Of a DNA stretch of 64,000 bases, positions 53,045-62,566 are shown piece after piece (the stretch's first letter is position 1; the number at the start of each line of letters is the position of its first letter). This DNA is from Limibacter armeniacum (GTDB taxonomy: Bacteria > Bacteroidota > Bacteroidia > Cytophagales > Flammeovirgaceae). The notes beneath the pieces are model-generated. The model ran no database searches. It saw nothing but the letters and a program-made list of their open reading frames with translations, and had not been told where the DNA came from. Location of the stretch: NCBI RefSeq assembly GCF_036880985.1, contig NZ_JBAJNO010000008.1, positions 806,001-870,000 on the forward strand, given 5' to 3'. Position numbers and translations under genes: made by a program.

Positions 53045-53641
53045 CTAAAACTTTATTTTCACGCCTGCATTGGCATACAGAGATCGAGATCGAGTGTCGG
53101 CAAATGTCTTGTTGATACCAAATTCGTAACCGGCATCAATGAAGAAGATAAATAGGTCCAAACCAGCACCTACGTTCATTCCCCAATCGGTCTCTTTAAA
53201 AGTGAAGTCGTGAAATACATTTTCCTCTTTGTTAGTTAGAAAAGTGGCTGAGGGACCTGCAAAAACTCGAAAATTAACGGGGGCATCAGCGTCAGCAAAT
53301 CGCAGACCTACCAAAAGTGGTACTCTTATGCCCTTAAGATCAGGTTGAGCGATTACTTCACGAATGGAAAGTTCCCTATCAGTTTGGGTACTGACCAGCT
53401 CAGTTTTACGATTCACAAACTGGAAGCCTGGCTCAAAATAAACTTTGTTACCTATTGCGAGTGATGCACCTAGTTGTATGCCTGCTCTTGCATCAGATTC
53501 AAAAGTGCCTGGATCATCATTATAGCGGAATGCATTAATACCAATATGTGGTTTTAATTCTACCTGAGCCAATAGTGTTGCCGGCAATGTAAGAATTAGT
53601 GCAAGCAAAAAGATTGATAGTGAAAAGGATGTTTTATTCAT
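53045..53641 (-). CDS. PorT-like outer-membrane beta-barrel protein
   Basis: The 198-residue protein has a signal peptide (near LLAQ, about residue 26), then eight or so amphipathic beta strands with short turns, as in small OmpA-like barrels (PHIGINAFRYN, YFEPGFQFVNRKTEL, VPLLVGLRF, FRVFAGPSATFL, WGMNVGAGLDLFIFFIDAGYEFG, LYANAGVKIKF). It ends with a terminal phenylalanine, as such barrels do. It is a single gene. The role is not known. Confidence 0.82.
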   Translation of the reverse strand: MNKTSFSLSIFLLALILTLPATLLAQVELKPHIGINAFRYNDDPGTFESDARAGIQLGASLAIGNKVYFEPGFQFVNRKTELVSTQTDRELSIREVIAQPDLKGIRVPLLVGLRFADADAPVNFRVFAGPSATFLTNKEENVFHDFTFKETDWGMNVGAGLDLFIFFIDAGYEFGINKTFADTRSRSLYANAGVKIKF

Positions 53642-54040
53642 GGTTTAGTTGGTTGGTGTAAAATCTGTTTACAGTCATAAGACATTGCTTAGCGCACATC
53701 AGACAATCAATTTTAGATTTTTATAACATTTTTTACATAAAAGCACTCAAGTAAGAAGTGTCTTGTTGTATTTCATGTTTAAAATTCTGCATTTCAGTCA
53801 ATTGTCGGTTGATTGTGTTGTTGTGGGTGCGTGATTTTGCTTATGCTAAGGGGAAATAGGGACTACCATTTTTGAGCTAAAAAATGTATTATCGGACAGC
53901 AAAAAAAGCCCCCTCTAACTTTTTGAGGGAGGTAATATAACCAATCTGACTAGCAATATGGAGTGTAATGATCATCGTAATCACTCTATCTGTTAACCTG
54001 ATAAACCTAATTAATGTACAACATGTAATGATTTAAGACT
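53642..54040. other. Intergenic region with a short orphan hairpin
   Basis: 399 bases without a supported gene. CCCTC and GAGGG (53911-53929) form a small stem that, read on the minus strand, is followed by seven Us, but no minus-strand gene lies upstream of it. It could end a small RNA or be chance. The rest is AT-rich. Confidence 0.35.
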
Positions 54041-55186
54041 ATGCTAAGTTTTTGGGAACAAAGACATTTTGTGGACTATGACTATTTGATAATTGGAGGA
54101 GGAATTGTGGGGCTTTCTACCGCAGCTTCTTTAGCCGAAAAGCAACCTGATAAAAAGATAGTACTGCTGGAAAGAGGGATTTTTCCGACAGGAGCCAGTA
54201 CCAAGAATGCGGGCTTTGCTTGTTTTGGAAGTCTTACCGAACTACTGTCAGACCTTCAGTCCATGGAACGGGAAAGCGTTTTGGGGTTGGTGAATGACCG
54301 GTGGACAGGCTTGCGAAAGTTGAGGGACCGTCTGGGAGAAGAAGCTATAGGCTACCATTGCCATGGAGGTTATGAGCTTATTTCTGATAAACAAATGCCC
54401 GCCTTACAACATATTGAAGCTGTCAATAGTATGTTGTTGCCTATCTTCGGAGAGCCCGTATTTATACAGCGTAATGATTTGGTGAAAGCGTTTGGGTTTA
54501 ACCGTGAGCAGACAAAGGCGTTGGTGTATAACCAGTTTGAGGGGCAGATTGACACTGGTAAAATGATGCGCTCACTATTGGGGTATGTTCAGTCCAAAAG
54601 TAATGTAACGCTTTTGACAGGCTGTGAGGTGAAAGATTTTGAAGATGATCGTAACAAGGTGAAAGTTCGTGTTTGTAATACAGTATCTGGCAGTGAGATC
54701 AGCTTCAGTGCTGATCAAGTAGCGGTATGTACAAATGCCTTTACGGAAACACTCTTGCCTGACTTGGAGATAGAGCCGGGTAGGGGACAGGTATTAGTTA
54801 CCAAACCAATAGATGGATTGAAGTTTAAGGGAGTATTCCATATGGATGAAGGTTATTACTATTTCCGTAATTATGGTAATAGGGTAATTTTTGGAGGTGG
54901 ACGAAATCAGGATTTTGAAGGGGAAGCAACAACAGAATTCAAAAATACAGATCACATCATCAATGTACTGAAAGAGAAGTTGGAGAAAATGATCTTGCCT
55001 GATCAGACATTTGAAGTCGAGCATCAATGGGCAGGTATTATGGCATTTGGACAAAGTAGACAACCGATTTGTCGAAGGGTTTCTCCAAAGGTTGTGGCTG
55101 GAGTTCGCCTTGGTGGAATGGGCGTGGCAATTGGCAGTAACCTTGGTGAGAGGTTAGCCCTGATGATGACAGAAGCTAATAGCTAA
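54041..55186 (+). CDS. FAD-dependent amine/amino-acid oxidoreductase (DAO family)
   Basis: The 381-residue flavoprotein has a Rossmann FAD-binding motif G19-x-G21-x-x-G24 (YLIIGGGIVGLST), ERGIFPTGASTKNAGFACFGS as the adenine/ribose segment, and a C-terminal GVRLGGMGVAIGSNLGERLALMM block typical of DAO enzymes. GIMAFGQSRQPICRR near the end also fits. The relatives are glycine oxidase and D-amino-acid dehydrogenase, but the substrate is not evident. A long imperfect hairpin follows the stop. Confidence 0.88.
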   Translation: MLSFWEQRHFVDYDYLIIGGGIVGLSTAASLAEKQPDKKIVLLERGIFPTGASTKNAGFACFGSLTELLSDLQSMERESVLGLVNDRWTGLRKLRDRLGEEAIGYHCHGGYELISDKQMPALQHIEAVNSMLLPIFGEPVFIQRNDLVKAFGFNREQTKALVYNQFEGQIDTGKMMRSLLGYVQSKSNVTLLTGCEVKDFEDDRNKVKVRVCNTVSGSEISFSADQVAVCTNAFTETLLPDLEIEPGRGQVLVTKPIDGLKFKGVFHMDEGYYYFRNYGNRVIFGGGRNQDFEGEATTEFKNTDHIINVLKEKLEKMILPDQTFEVEHQWAGIMAFGQSRQPICRRVSPKVVAGVRLGGMGVAIGSNLGERLALMMTEANS

Positions 55187-55209
55187 CAAGTTTAGATTTT
55201 AAAGTATAT

Positions 55210-55261
55210 CCCCAATTTTGTAAACAGCTGAACATCGTTTAAGCCTGTTACAAGGTTGGGG
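55210..55261 (+). terminator. Imperfect hairpin after the DAO gene
   Basis: CCCCAATTTTGTAAACAG and CTGTTACAAGGTTGGGG pair over most of their length. Only a weak T-stretch follows, so termination is plausible but not certain. Confidence 0.5.
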
Positions 55262-55369
55262 ATTTACGTTTCTTAACAATGTCCCATTTTTCTTCACATT
55301 ATTATAACCTTCCCGTTTCATCAATGTCTTTTCTGTTGTGCATTTTGCTCATACATCAATAACCTGATT

Positions 55370-56437
55370 ATGAGAGTACTTTACGCAATACAAGGAACAG
55401 GAAACGGACATTTGAGCAGAGCGAGAGACATCGTACCTGCCTTGCAAAAATACTGCGAAGTAGATTTGCTTATAAGTGGCACTCAGGCAGAAGTACAGTT
55501 GCCTTTTGAAGTAAAATACCGATACAAGGGAATGAGCTTCGTCTTTGGTAAAGAAGGAGGTGTTGCGCTTTGGGAAACTGTCCGAATAACAAAACCCAAG
55601 CGGTTCCGCAATGAGATAGCCAGTTTGCCGATTCAGCAATACGATTTGGTTATCAACGATTTTGAACCAGTCTCTGCATGGGCTGCTTTCCTGAAAGGAG
55701 TGCCGTGTGTATCCCTAAGTCACCAATGTGCAGTGCTGTCTGAGAAAGCACCTAAACCAAAGAAAGGAGATAAGCTAGGTAAGTTTATTCTGGAAAACTA
55801 TGCGCCAGTGCAGGAGCATTATGGTTTTCACTTTGATAAATATAGCGAAGGTATCTTTACGCCTGTTATACGAAAGGAAGTGAGAGAGCTGGAAGTAACC
55901 GATCAAGGGCATTATACTGTTTATTTGCCATCTTATGCTGACAAGAAGTTGTTAAAGCATTTGAGCAAGTTTGAGGAGATAAGGTGGGAGGTGTTTTCCA
56001 AGCACTGTCAGGAAGAACTGAAGGAAGGTAATATAACTATCAAGCCTATCAGTAATAAAGCCTTTATCGAGAGTATGGCAAGCAGCAAGGGAGTGTTGTG
56101 TGGAGCAGGGTTTGAAACACCTGCTGAAGCTTTGTATATGAAGAAAAAGCTGTTGGTTATTCCGATGAAGAATCAGTATGAGCAACAGTGTAATGCAGCT
56201 GCCCTCAAGAATATGGGAGTGCCTGTAATAAAGTCATTGAAGAAAAAACATTACGAGACAATTCAGTCTTGGTTGGAAAGCGCTCAGCTAGTAGAGGTGA
56301 ACTACCCTGACAATGCTGAGGAAGCTGTAAAGATTTTGCTTGAAGATTTTCAAGCGCATATGCTATCGGATGCTTATGAATTTGCGGAAGAGCTAGATTA
56401 CAGAAAAAACCTTATACCTCAAGTAATTGGGGCATAA
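55370..56437 (+). CDS. MurG-like glycosyltransferase (GT28-type C-terminal domain)
   Basis: The 355-residue protein has a GT-B fold. The N-terminal half begins MRVLYAIQGTGNGHLSRA, the glycine-rich loop of MurG-like transferases. LVINDFEPVSAWAAFLKGVPCVSLSHQ is the acceptor-domain strand-loop. The C-terminal half contains GVLCGAGFETPAEALYMKKKLLVIPMKNQYEQQCNAAALK, the donor-binding GT28 segment (Glu and GAGF motif). Glycolipid or cell-surface sugar transfer is inferred. Its 3' end faces the heptose epimerase gene, with a strong palindrome in the 141-base gap. Confidence 0.82.
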   Translation: MRVLYAIQGTGNGHLSRARDIVPALQKYCEVDLLISGTQAEVQLPFEVKYRYKGMSFVFGKEGGVALWETVRITKPKRFRNEIASLPIQQYDLVINDFEPVSAWAAFLKGVPCVSLSHQCAVLSEKAPKPKKGDKLGKFILENYAPVQEHYGFHFDKYSEGIFTPVIRKEVRELEVTDQGHYTVYLPSYADKKLLKHLSKFEEIRWEVFSKHCQEELKEGNITIKPISNKAFIESMASSKGVLCGAGFETPAEALYMKKKLLVIPMKNQYEQQCNAAALKNMGVPVIKSLKKKHYETIQSWLESAQLVEVNYPDNAEEAVKILLEDFQAHMLSDAYEFAEELDYRKNLIPQVIGA

Positions 56438-56520
56438 CTAGATTTTTCTGTTTTATTTCAATTCTCGTGATATCCGGAAAGGGTAGTGCTTTATAGTGCT
56501 GCTCTTTTTTTATATAAAAG

Positions 56521-56563
56521 ACAAAAGACTTGAGACAAGCTATAGAAGTCTCAAGTCTTTTGT
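56521..56563. repeat. Perfect 16-bp palindrome between convergent genes
   Basis: ACAAAAGACTTGAGAC (56521-56536) and GTCTCAAGTCTTTTGT (56548-56563) pair perfectly over an 11-base loop. The core AGACTTGAGAC is shared with the actB-actC palindrome. It also makes a plausible bidirectional terminator. Confidence 0.85.
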
Positions 56564-56578
56564 TAAAAGTCTTATATC

Positions 56579-57544
56579 TTAATAATACTTTCCTTCTTTC
56601 AGGTAGTTCTGAACATAATCAGTTACACCTTCTTCCAGCGTATGGAAAGGCTTGTCGTAACCGATTTTTCTCAGTTTATCCATATTAGCCTCTGTGAAGT
56701 ACTGGTACTTGTCACGGATGTCTTCAGGAGTATCAATGAATGAGATGTTTTCAGCAACATCCAGTGCCTTGAAAGTGGCTCTTGTCAGATCCAGGAACGT
56801 ACGTGCATTACCTGTTCCCAAGTTGTATAAACCAGAGTCCTTACGGTGATGAAGTAGGAACATCATTACATCCACTACATCTTTCACATAAACAAAGTCT
56901 CTTGTCTGCTCACCATCCTTGAACTCAGGATTGTGTGAACGGAACAGCTTCATGCCATCTGTTTTGGTAATTTGGTTGAAGGCATGCATAATCACAGAAG
57001 CCATTCTGCTTTTGTGATACTCATTGGGACCATATACGTTAAAGAACTTCAGCCCAGCCCAGAAGAATGGTTTTTTCTCCTGCTTCAATGCCCACTTGTC
57101 AAATTCATTCTTTGAAACGCCGTATGGGTTCAATGGCTGAAGCTTTTCTACCACTTCTTCATTGTCATCATAACCGAACTCACCCAAGCCATATGTAGCC
57201 GCTGAAGAAGCGTAAACCAATGGAATGTAGTACTTGCAGCAAGCTTCCCACATCTGCTTGGTGTAATCCAGATTCAGCTTGTTGAGCAATTCCATGTCAA
57301 ACTCAGCTGTGTCGGTTCTAGCTCCAAGATGGAAGATAAACTCTACTTCCTCGTAGTTTTTGTCTAGCCACGCAAAGAAATCATCTCTGTGAACACGCTC
57401 TTGAATCTTTTTGCCTTCAAGGTTTTTGTTTTTTGCCTCGTTGGAAAAATCATCCACAGCGATGATGTAATTGAAGTTATCCTTGTTTAGTCGCTCAATC
57501 ATGCAGCTGCCGATAAAGCCTGCCGCTCCTGTCACTACTATCAT
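56579..57544 (-). CDS. rfaD: ADP-L-glycero-D-manno-heptose 6-epimerase
   Basis: This enzyme makes the L,D-heptose precursor of the LPS inner core. The 321-residue protein has GAAGFIG (6-12), the catalytic SS in ASSAATYG, and Y141-x3-K145 (YGVSK). HLGARTDTAEFD, LKFFNVYGPNEYHK and FKDGEQTRDFVYVKDV are all specific to RfaD/HldD. Length is normal. It is alone on its strand. The neighbouring MurG-like transferase fits a local group for surface glycans. Confidence 0.95.
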   Translation of the reverse strand: MIVVTGAAGFIGSCMIERLNKDNFNYIIAVDDFSNEAKNKNLEGKKIQERVHRDDFFAWLDKNYEEVEFIFHLGARTDTAEFDMELLNKLNLDYTKQMWEACCKYYIPLVYASSAATYGLGEFGYDDNEEVVEKLQPLNPYGVSKNEFDKWALKQEKKPFFWAGLKFFNVYGPNEYHKSRMASVIMHAFNQITKTDGMKLFRSHNPEFKDGEQTRDFVYVKDVVDVMMFLLHHRKDSGLYNLGTGNARTFLDLTRATFKALDVAENISFIDTPEDIRDKYQYFTEANMDKLRKIGYDKPFHTLEEGVTDYVQNYLKEGKYY

Positions 57545-57802
57545 TGTTCGGAATTATGAATTATCTGATGAATAATAGATTTGTCATGCAAAAAGGACGT
57601 CTGCTTTGTATAGTCGCCTTATGCTTTCGGGGCGCAAGTTACTGAATTTTTTATTTAGGCGAGGTGCGATAAGTCAGGTCCTTTTATTAAATAGAAAATT
57701 GAACAATATTTGGCCTCGAATAGATTAATTCAATTAACACCCTAGTAACGGAACTTAGGCAAAGGGTGTTCAATTTTTTACCCAAATACATATCTTATAT
57801 CT

Positions 57803-59008
57803 ATGAACTATACCAAGAATATTTGGATACTTTTGTTGTTGCTTGCACCATTTTTTCAATCATGTTCTGATGACGACGGAGACGATCCACAGCCAATCAA
57901 TGAGAAGTTGGTATCTTATGAAAAAGCCCAAGTGATTTCTGAAACGTTTGCAGAGCAGGCAGCTCAAATTGCTGGATATGGTGATTTCACGGAGTTTATT
58001 GAAAACGATACGGATGTTTATGCCATCATATACAAAACCACTTATCAGGGAAATGAGATTCAGGCTTCAGGGTTGGTGAGTGTGCCAAAACTGTCAGACC
58101 CTTCGCCATTGATTATGGTACATCGTGGAACGATCTTTTCAGATACGGAAACACCTTCAGAAAATCCGTTGTCACCATATGCTTTATTTGGGACTTTGGG
58201 CTACATTTCTTTTACGCCGGATTTAATTGGTTTTGGAGCATCAAAAGACGTTTTCCACCCTTATTTTGAATATGAACATACCGTAGATGCTTCATTGGAT
58301 ATGCTGGTGGCTGTAAAAGAGCTGCTTAATGAACTGGAAATCACTTATGACCCTACTCTATTTATTACAGGGTATTCTCAAGGAGGGTATTCTGCGATGG
58401 CTACATTAAAAGGAATGGAGGATTCTTCAGATGATTTTGGTGTTGAGATAGGAGGAGTAGCTGCTGGTGCAGGTGGATATGACATCAATAAGGTAATGGA
58501 TGAAATTGTCATGGAAGATACTTATAGCTCACCGGGCTTTCTGACATTTGTAGTTCAGTCTTATCATGAAACCTACAATTGGGATACTCCTTATTCAGAA
58601 TACTTCAATGAGCCATATGCACAGCGAATTGCAGGTGGTCTATTGGAGGGGGCCAATACACAAGAAGAAGTCAATGCGCAACTGAGTACAGAGTTGGATA
58701 CCTTGTTTACTGCAGCTTTTTTAGCAGCTGTAAGGGAAGGTACAGAAGAGCAAGTTTCTGGAGCGATGGCTACTAACAGTGTAGCTGATTGGGCACCTCA
58801 ATCGCCATTAAGACTTTATCACAGCCCCAATGATGAATCTGTTCCTTATGCCTCGTCAACTTTTACTTATGATTTGATGGTATCTAATGGAGCAGAAGAT
58901 ATAGATTTTAAGGAAATAGGTGGAGACAACCATGCTGATGCAGCTGCCTATATGTTATTGGAAGGCTACCTGTGGATTGAGAGTCGCAGGGCAGAGCTGA
59001 TTCCATAA
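57803..59008 (+). CDS. Lipoprotein alpha/beta hydrolase (LIP secretory lipase-like)
   Basis: The 401-residue lipoprotein has a lipobox ending at C21 (PFFQSC) followed by an acidic SDDDGDDPQ tail. The alpha/beta hydrolase fold shows a nucleophile S192 in GYSQGG, the acid Asp in HSPNDESVP and the His in GGDNHADAA. ASGLVSVPKLSDPSPLIMVHRGT and DLIGFGASKDVFHPYFE match the secretory lipase/tannase-like group. It lies upstream of the SusC/SusD pair and could belong to the same nutrient-use locus, but has its own terminator. Confidence 0.87.
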   Translation: MNYTKNIWILLLLLAPFFQSCSDDDGDDPQPINEKLVSYEKAQVISETFAEQAAQIAGYGDFTEFIENDTDVYAIIYKTTYQGNEIQASGLVSVPKLSDPSPLIMVHRGTIFSDTETPSENPLSPYALFGTLGYISFTPDLIGFGASKDVFHPYFEYEHTVDASLDMLVAVKELLNELEITYDPTLFITGYSQGGYSAMATLKGMEDSSDDFGVEIGGVAAGAGGYDINKVMDEIVMEDTYSSPGFLTFVVQSYHETYNWDTPYSEYFNEPYAQRIAGGLLEGANTQEEVNAQLSTELDTLFTAAFLAAVREGTEEQVSGAMATNSVADWAPQSPLRLYHSPNDESVPYASSTFTYDLMVSNGAEDIDFKEIGGDNHADAAAYMLLEGYLWIESRRAELIP

Positions 59009-59036
59009 GACGTTGTAAGGTTTTAGCCATCATAAC

Positions 59037-59081
59037 AAAGCCACCTTTGGTCATGAAAAGACGAAGGGTGGCTTTCTTTAT
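59037..59081 (+). terminator. Terminator after the lipoprotein hydrolase gene
   Basis: AAAGCCACCTT and AAGGGTGGCTTT pair almost perfectly around a loop of about 16 bases, followed by CTTTATTTG. Confidence 0.75.
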
Positions 59082-59415
59082 TTGAACCACTTTATCAAAT
59101 ATTTTGTATTTCTGAATAGGAAATGCCCTCCCACCATTAATGACATACCTGTCTACTGAAGGCTGTTCTTATCTTATAACATGCTGTAATTCATATGAAA
59201 TCACCCTTTAAAAGCCCATGTAATTGATCATTTCAAGATGATAAACATTATGTAAGGTTTGAAGTGTTTTATTTCTTAACAATGTACATAATGACTCTTT
59301 TGTGACACTTATTTAAGCACATGTAACACCACGTTAGACACGCATTTTTTATTGTCAAAGTGCCTCTTGTGCACATTTTAGACAATGTGTTGACCGAAAA
59401 CATCTCCAATTGGTT
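59082..59415. other. Leader region before the SusC-like gene
   Basis: This holds no ORF. An imperfect inverted repeat, ATTGTCAAAGTGC with GCACATTTTAGACAAT (59351-59386), is 30 bases before the start and may be an operator or chance. No consensus promoter was recognised. Confidence 0.35.
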
Positions 59416-62400
59416 ATGAAAAAACATTACTATTTTCCTCGTGTAAGATTATGGCTCTTCTTTGCTATTATCCTGCATTTGATTTGTGCTCCTGCATGGG
59501 CACAGGATCGAACAGTGTCAGGTACTGTTACCGATGCCGAGTCAGGTACACCTTTGATAGGGGTCAGCATTGTAGTTGAGGATGCTGCCGAACAGAAAGG
59601 TGTGACTTCAGATATAGATGGTAAGTATAGGATTAACCTGTCTGAGGGAGAGAATGCCTTGAAGTTTTCATATATCGGCTATATATCACAGACTGTACTA
59701 GTGGATGGAAGGGAAGTGGTAGACGTTCAGATGGAAGTAGATGCTGAAGAGTTGGAAGAAGTAGTGGTGGTGGGATATGGTGTACAGAAGAAAAGTGACC
59801 TTACGGGGTCAGTGACTTCCATAAAGAGTGAAGACATTACGAAGTTGCCAGTGCCAAATGCTACCGAATCTTTACAGGGAAAAGTATCAGGTGTGCAAGT
59901 CGTACAGACCTCAGGAGCACCGGGAGCCACGCCTACTGTCAGGATTAGAGGTGTTGGTACAACAGGAGATGCAAGTCCCCTATACGTGGTGGATGGTATG
60001 TTGACCAATGATATTTCCTACTTGGCTCCAACAGATATCACTTCTATGGAAGTGTTGAAGGATGCGTCCGCAACAGCCATATACGGTTCGAGGGGTGCCA
60101 ATGGAGTCATTATCATTACAACAAGGCGAGGAAAAAGTGGCAAGGCCCAGATCAGTTATGATGGCTATGCAGGTTTGCAGACAGTATATGAACGGATTGA
60201 CATGGTCAATGCGAGTGAATATGCACAACTGGTAAACGAAATCAAGCTTAATTCGGGACAGCAACCTATTTATTCACAGGATCAGATCAACAATTTCGGG
60301 AAAGGAACGGATTGGTTTGATGAAGTCCTCCATACAGCCTTTATCCAAAATCACCAGCTTTCATTCAATGGAGGCTCTGAAAGGATGACTTACAGCATTA
60401 GTGCAGGGTACTTTTATCAGGATGGGGTTGTGGAGGAGTCTAGTTATGATCGGGTCAATTTTAGGGTAAACAACAACTATAAGTTAACCAGTCGGATTGA
60501 TGTAGGGCACAATATAGCCTTCTCCTTTAGCGATACGGACAATGCCCCTGATAACATTATTCAAAACACCTATTGGTTTGCCCCGACGATTCCTCCAAGA
60601 ACAAATGATTTCTATTCGCCTTCCAATACCAATATTGCCAATCCTGAAGCACAGATTGCTTTCACGAATAATGAAACGAAGGAACACAGGCTATTGGGAA
60701 ATGTGTACATGGATATTGACTTGTGGAAGTACTTTACTTTCAGGTCTAACTTTGGTGTAGACGTGCTTTTTAGGGAGAATACAGACTTCGCCCCTCAATT
60801 TTTGGTTTCCAATCTCCAAAGGCAAGTTAGAAGCCGCATTATGAAAGAGTGGACAAACGAACGCTCTTGGCTATGGGAAAATACACTGACCTTTGCGAAA
60901 GACTGGGGAGATAACCATCGACTGACAGTTTTGGGAGGATATACCTCTCAGGAATTTAGAACAGAGAATCTGTCAGGTACTACTTCAGGGTTTCCATCTG
61001 ACATACCACAGTCAATCGTGGATCAGGGAATTCCTTTTGAAAATATATTGCCGGAAGACCTTTGGTATTTGGATGCAGGTTTGAACACAGCAGATGCCCG
61101 TACGAATGCAAATACAGCAGAAGAATGGGCAATTATATCCTACCTGTTTAGAGTAAACTACACCTTTATGAATAGGTATTTGTTTACAGCGTCAGTTAGA
61201 ACGGATGGTTCGTCTAGGTTTGGCGAAAATAACCGCTATGCAACCTTCCCTTCATTTGCACTTGGGTGGAGGGTTTCTGAAGAACCATTCTTTGGCTCTA
61301 AGGACATTGTCAGTAACCTAAAAATTAGGGGTAGCTGGGGACAGATAGGTAACGACAAGATTGGCGTCTATCGCTCTCAAGTAGCTGTAGCAGGTAACCT
61401 TAACTATGTATTTGGACCTAGTGAAGTGACGGAAGCAGGTTTGACCGTACGGGATATTGCCAACCCAGACCTGAAGTGGGAAACAACAGAGCAATGGAAT
61501 GTGGGTTTTGAGTTGGGATTGTTTAAGGACAGGTTAAGTCTGGAAATGGACTACTACAGCAGGAATACCAAAGACCTGTTGGTTGAAGTGAACGTACCGT
61601 CCCAATTAGGGTTTGAAGGTAACCTTCCTACCAACTTGGGAGAAGTTCGAAACCGTGGTATTGACTTGAGCTTAAATTGGGAAGATGATATCAATGACAA
61701 TTTCTCATACAACTTTGGAGTCGTACTGTCAACAGTAGACAACGAAGTGCTTGAACTTGGTGGAGCAGGTGAGATTGCTGAAGGTGCTGTTGGGGGGAAT
61801 GTACCGAATACTGTAACCCTTACTAGAGTGGGAGGAGAGATCGGAGCCTTTTATGGGTATAAAACACAAGGTGTTTTTACAGACCAATCCCAAATTGATG
61901 AATTCAATGGGTTGGATGGCGATGCTTCAACACCTTATGATGCTCAGGCACAACCTGGTGATTTGATCTATCAGGATACCAATGGAGATGGACAAATCAC
62001 TCCGGAAGATAGGGTGTTCATAGGCTCTCCAATTCCAGAACTGATTTTAGGAGTAAACTTCGGCTTTAATCTGGCAGGGTTTGATTTCTCAGCAAGCTTT
62101 AATGGTGAGTTTGGCAATGAAATCTATAACGCTAAGAAGCAGATCAGGACGGATGATGTGAACTTTGAAGATACATACCTTGCTCGTTGGCAACAACCAG
62201 GGGATGTCACCAATGAGCCAAGAGTGACCAACGGAGGGATCAACTATAATCGGGTATCAGATCGCTTTGTAGAGGATGCCAACTATTTCAGGCTTAGAAA
62301 TGTTGTGTTGGGTTATACTTTCCCACAGGCGCTTACTGAAAGTATCAAGATAAGTAAGCTGAGGGTTTATGTGAGTGGTACCAATATCGTGACATTCACA

Positions 62401-62517
62401 GATTACTCTGGTTTTACCCCTGAAATCTCTGGTGATTCACCTTTGGACACAGGAATTGACAGAGGGGTATACCCTATTGCCGCAACCTACCTTTTTGGTG
62501 TCAATGTAACCTATTAG
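59416..62517 (+). CDS. SusC/RagA-family TonB-linked outer-membrane protein
   Basis: The start is the ATG at 59416 (MKKHYYFPRVRLWL), preferred to a TTG six bases earlier because it precedes the signal peptide (cleavage near PAWAQ, about 30). The product is about 1033 residues. A carboxypeptidase-regulatory-like domain (about 35-115, VSGTVTDAESGTPLIGVSIVVED) leads to the TonB-box region LEEVVVVGYGVQKKSDLTGSVTSI, then the plug (SGAPGATPTVRIRGVGTTGDASPLYVVDG, YGSRGANGVIIITTRRG) and a long barrel that ends in VTY. SusC proteins import glycans or peptides bound by the partner SusD, which follows 49 bases later. Confidence 0.96.
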   Translation: MKKHYYFPRVRLWLFFAIILHLICAPAWAQDRTVSGTVTDAESGTPLIGVSIVVEDAAEQKGVTSDIDGKYRINLSEGENALKFSYIGYISQTVLVDGREVVDVQMEVDAEELEEVVVVGYGVQKKSDLTGSVTSIKSEDITKLPVPNATESLQGKVSGVQVVQTSGAPGATPTVRIRGVGTTGDASPLYVVDGMLTNDISYLAPTDITSMEVLKDASATAIYGSRGANGVIIITTRRGKSGKAQISYDGYAGLQTVYERIDMVNASEYAQLVNEIKLNSGQQPIYSQDQINNFGKGTDWFDEVLHTAFIQNHQLSFNGGSERMTYSISAGYFYQDGVVEESSYDRVNFRVNNNYKLTSRIDVGHNIAFSFSDTDNAPDNIIQNTYWFAPTIPPRTNDFYSPSNTNIANPEAQIAFTNNETKEHRLLGNVYMDIDLWKYFTFRSNFGVDVLFRENTDFAPQFLVSNLQRQVRSRIMKEWTNERSWLWENTLTFAKDWGDNHRLTVLGGYTSQEFRTENLSGTTSGFPSDIPQSIVDQGIPFENILPEDLWYLDAGLNTADARTNANTAEEWAIISYLFRVNYTFMNRYLFTASVRTDGSSRFGENNRYATFPSFALGWRVSEEPFFGSKDIVSNLKIRGSWGQIGNDKIGVYRSQVAVAGNLNYVFGPSEVTEAGLTVRDIANPDLKWETTEQWNVGFELGLFKDRLSLEMDYYSRNTKDLLVEVNVPSQLGFEGNLPTNLGEVRNRGIDLSLNWEDDINDNFSYNFGVVLSTVDNEVLELGGAGEIAEGAVGGNVPNTVTLTRVGGEIGAFYGYKTQGVFTDQSQIDEFNGLDGDASTPYDAQAQPGDLIYQDTNGDGQITPEDRVFIGSPIPELILGVNFGFNLAGFDFSASFNGEFGNEIYNAKKQIRTDDVNFEDTYLARWQQPGDVTNEPRVTNGGINYNRVSDRFVEDANYFRLRNVVLGYTFPQALTESIKISKLRVYVSGTNIVTFTDYSGFTPEISGDSPLDTGIDRGVYPIAATYLFGVNVTY

Positions 62518-62566
62518 GGCATTGCACTGAATCTTCTCAAACTCATATCAAAGCATTTCAACAACT

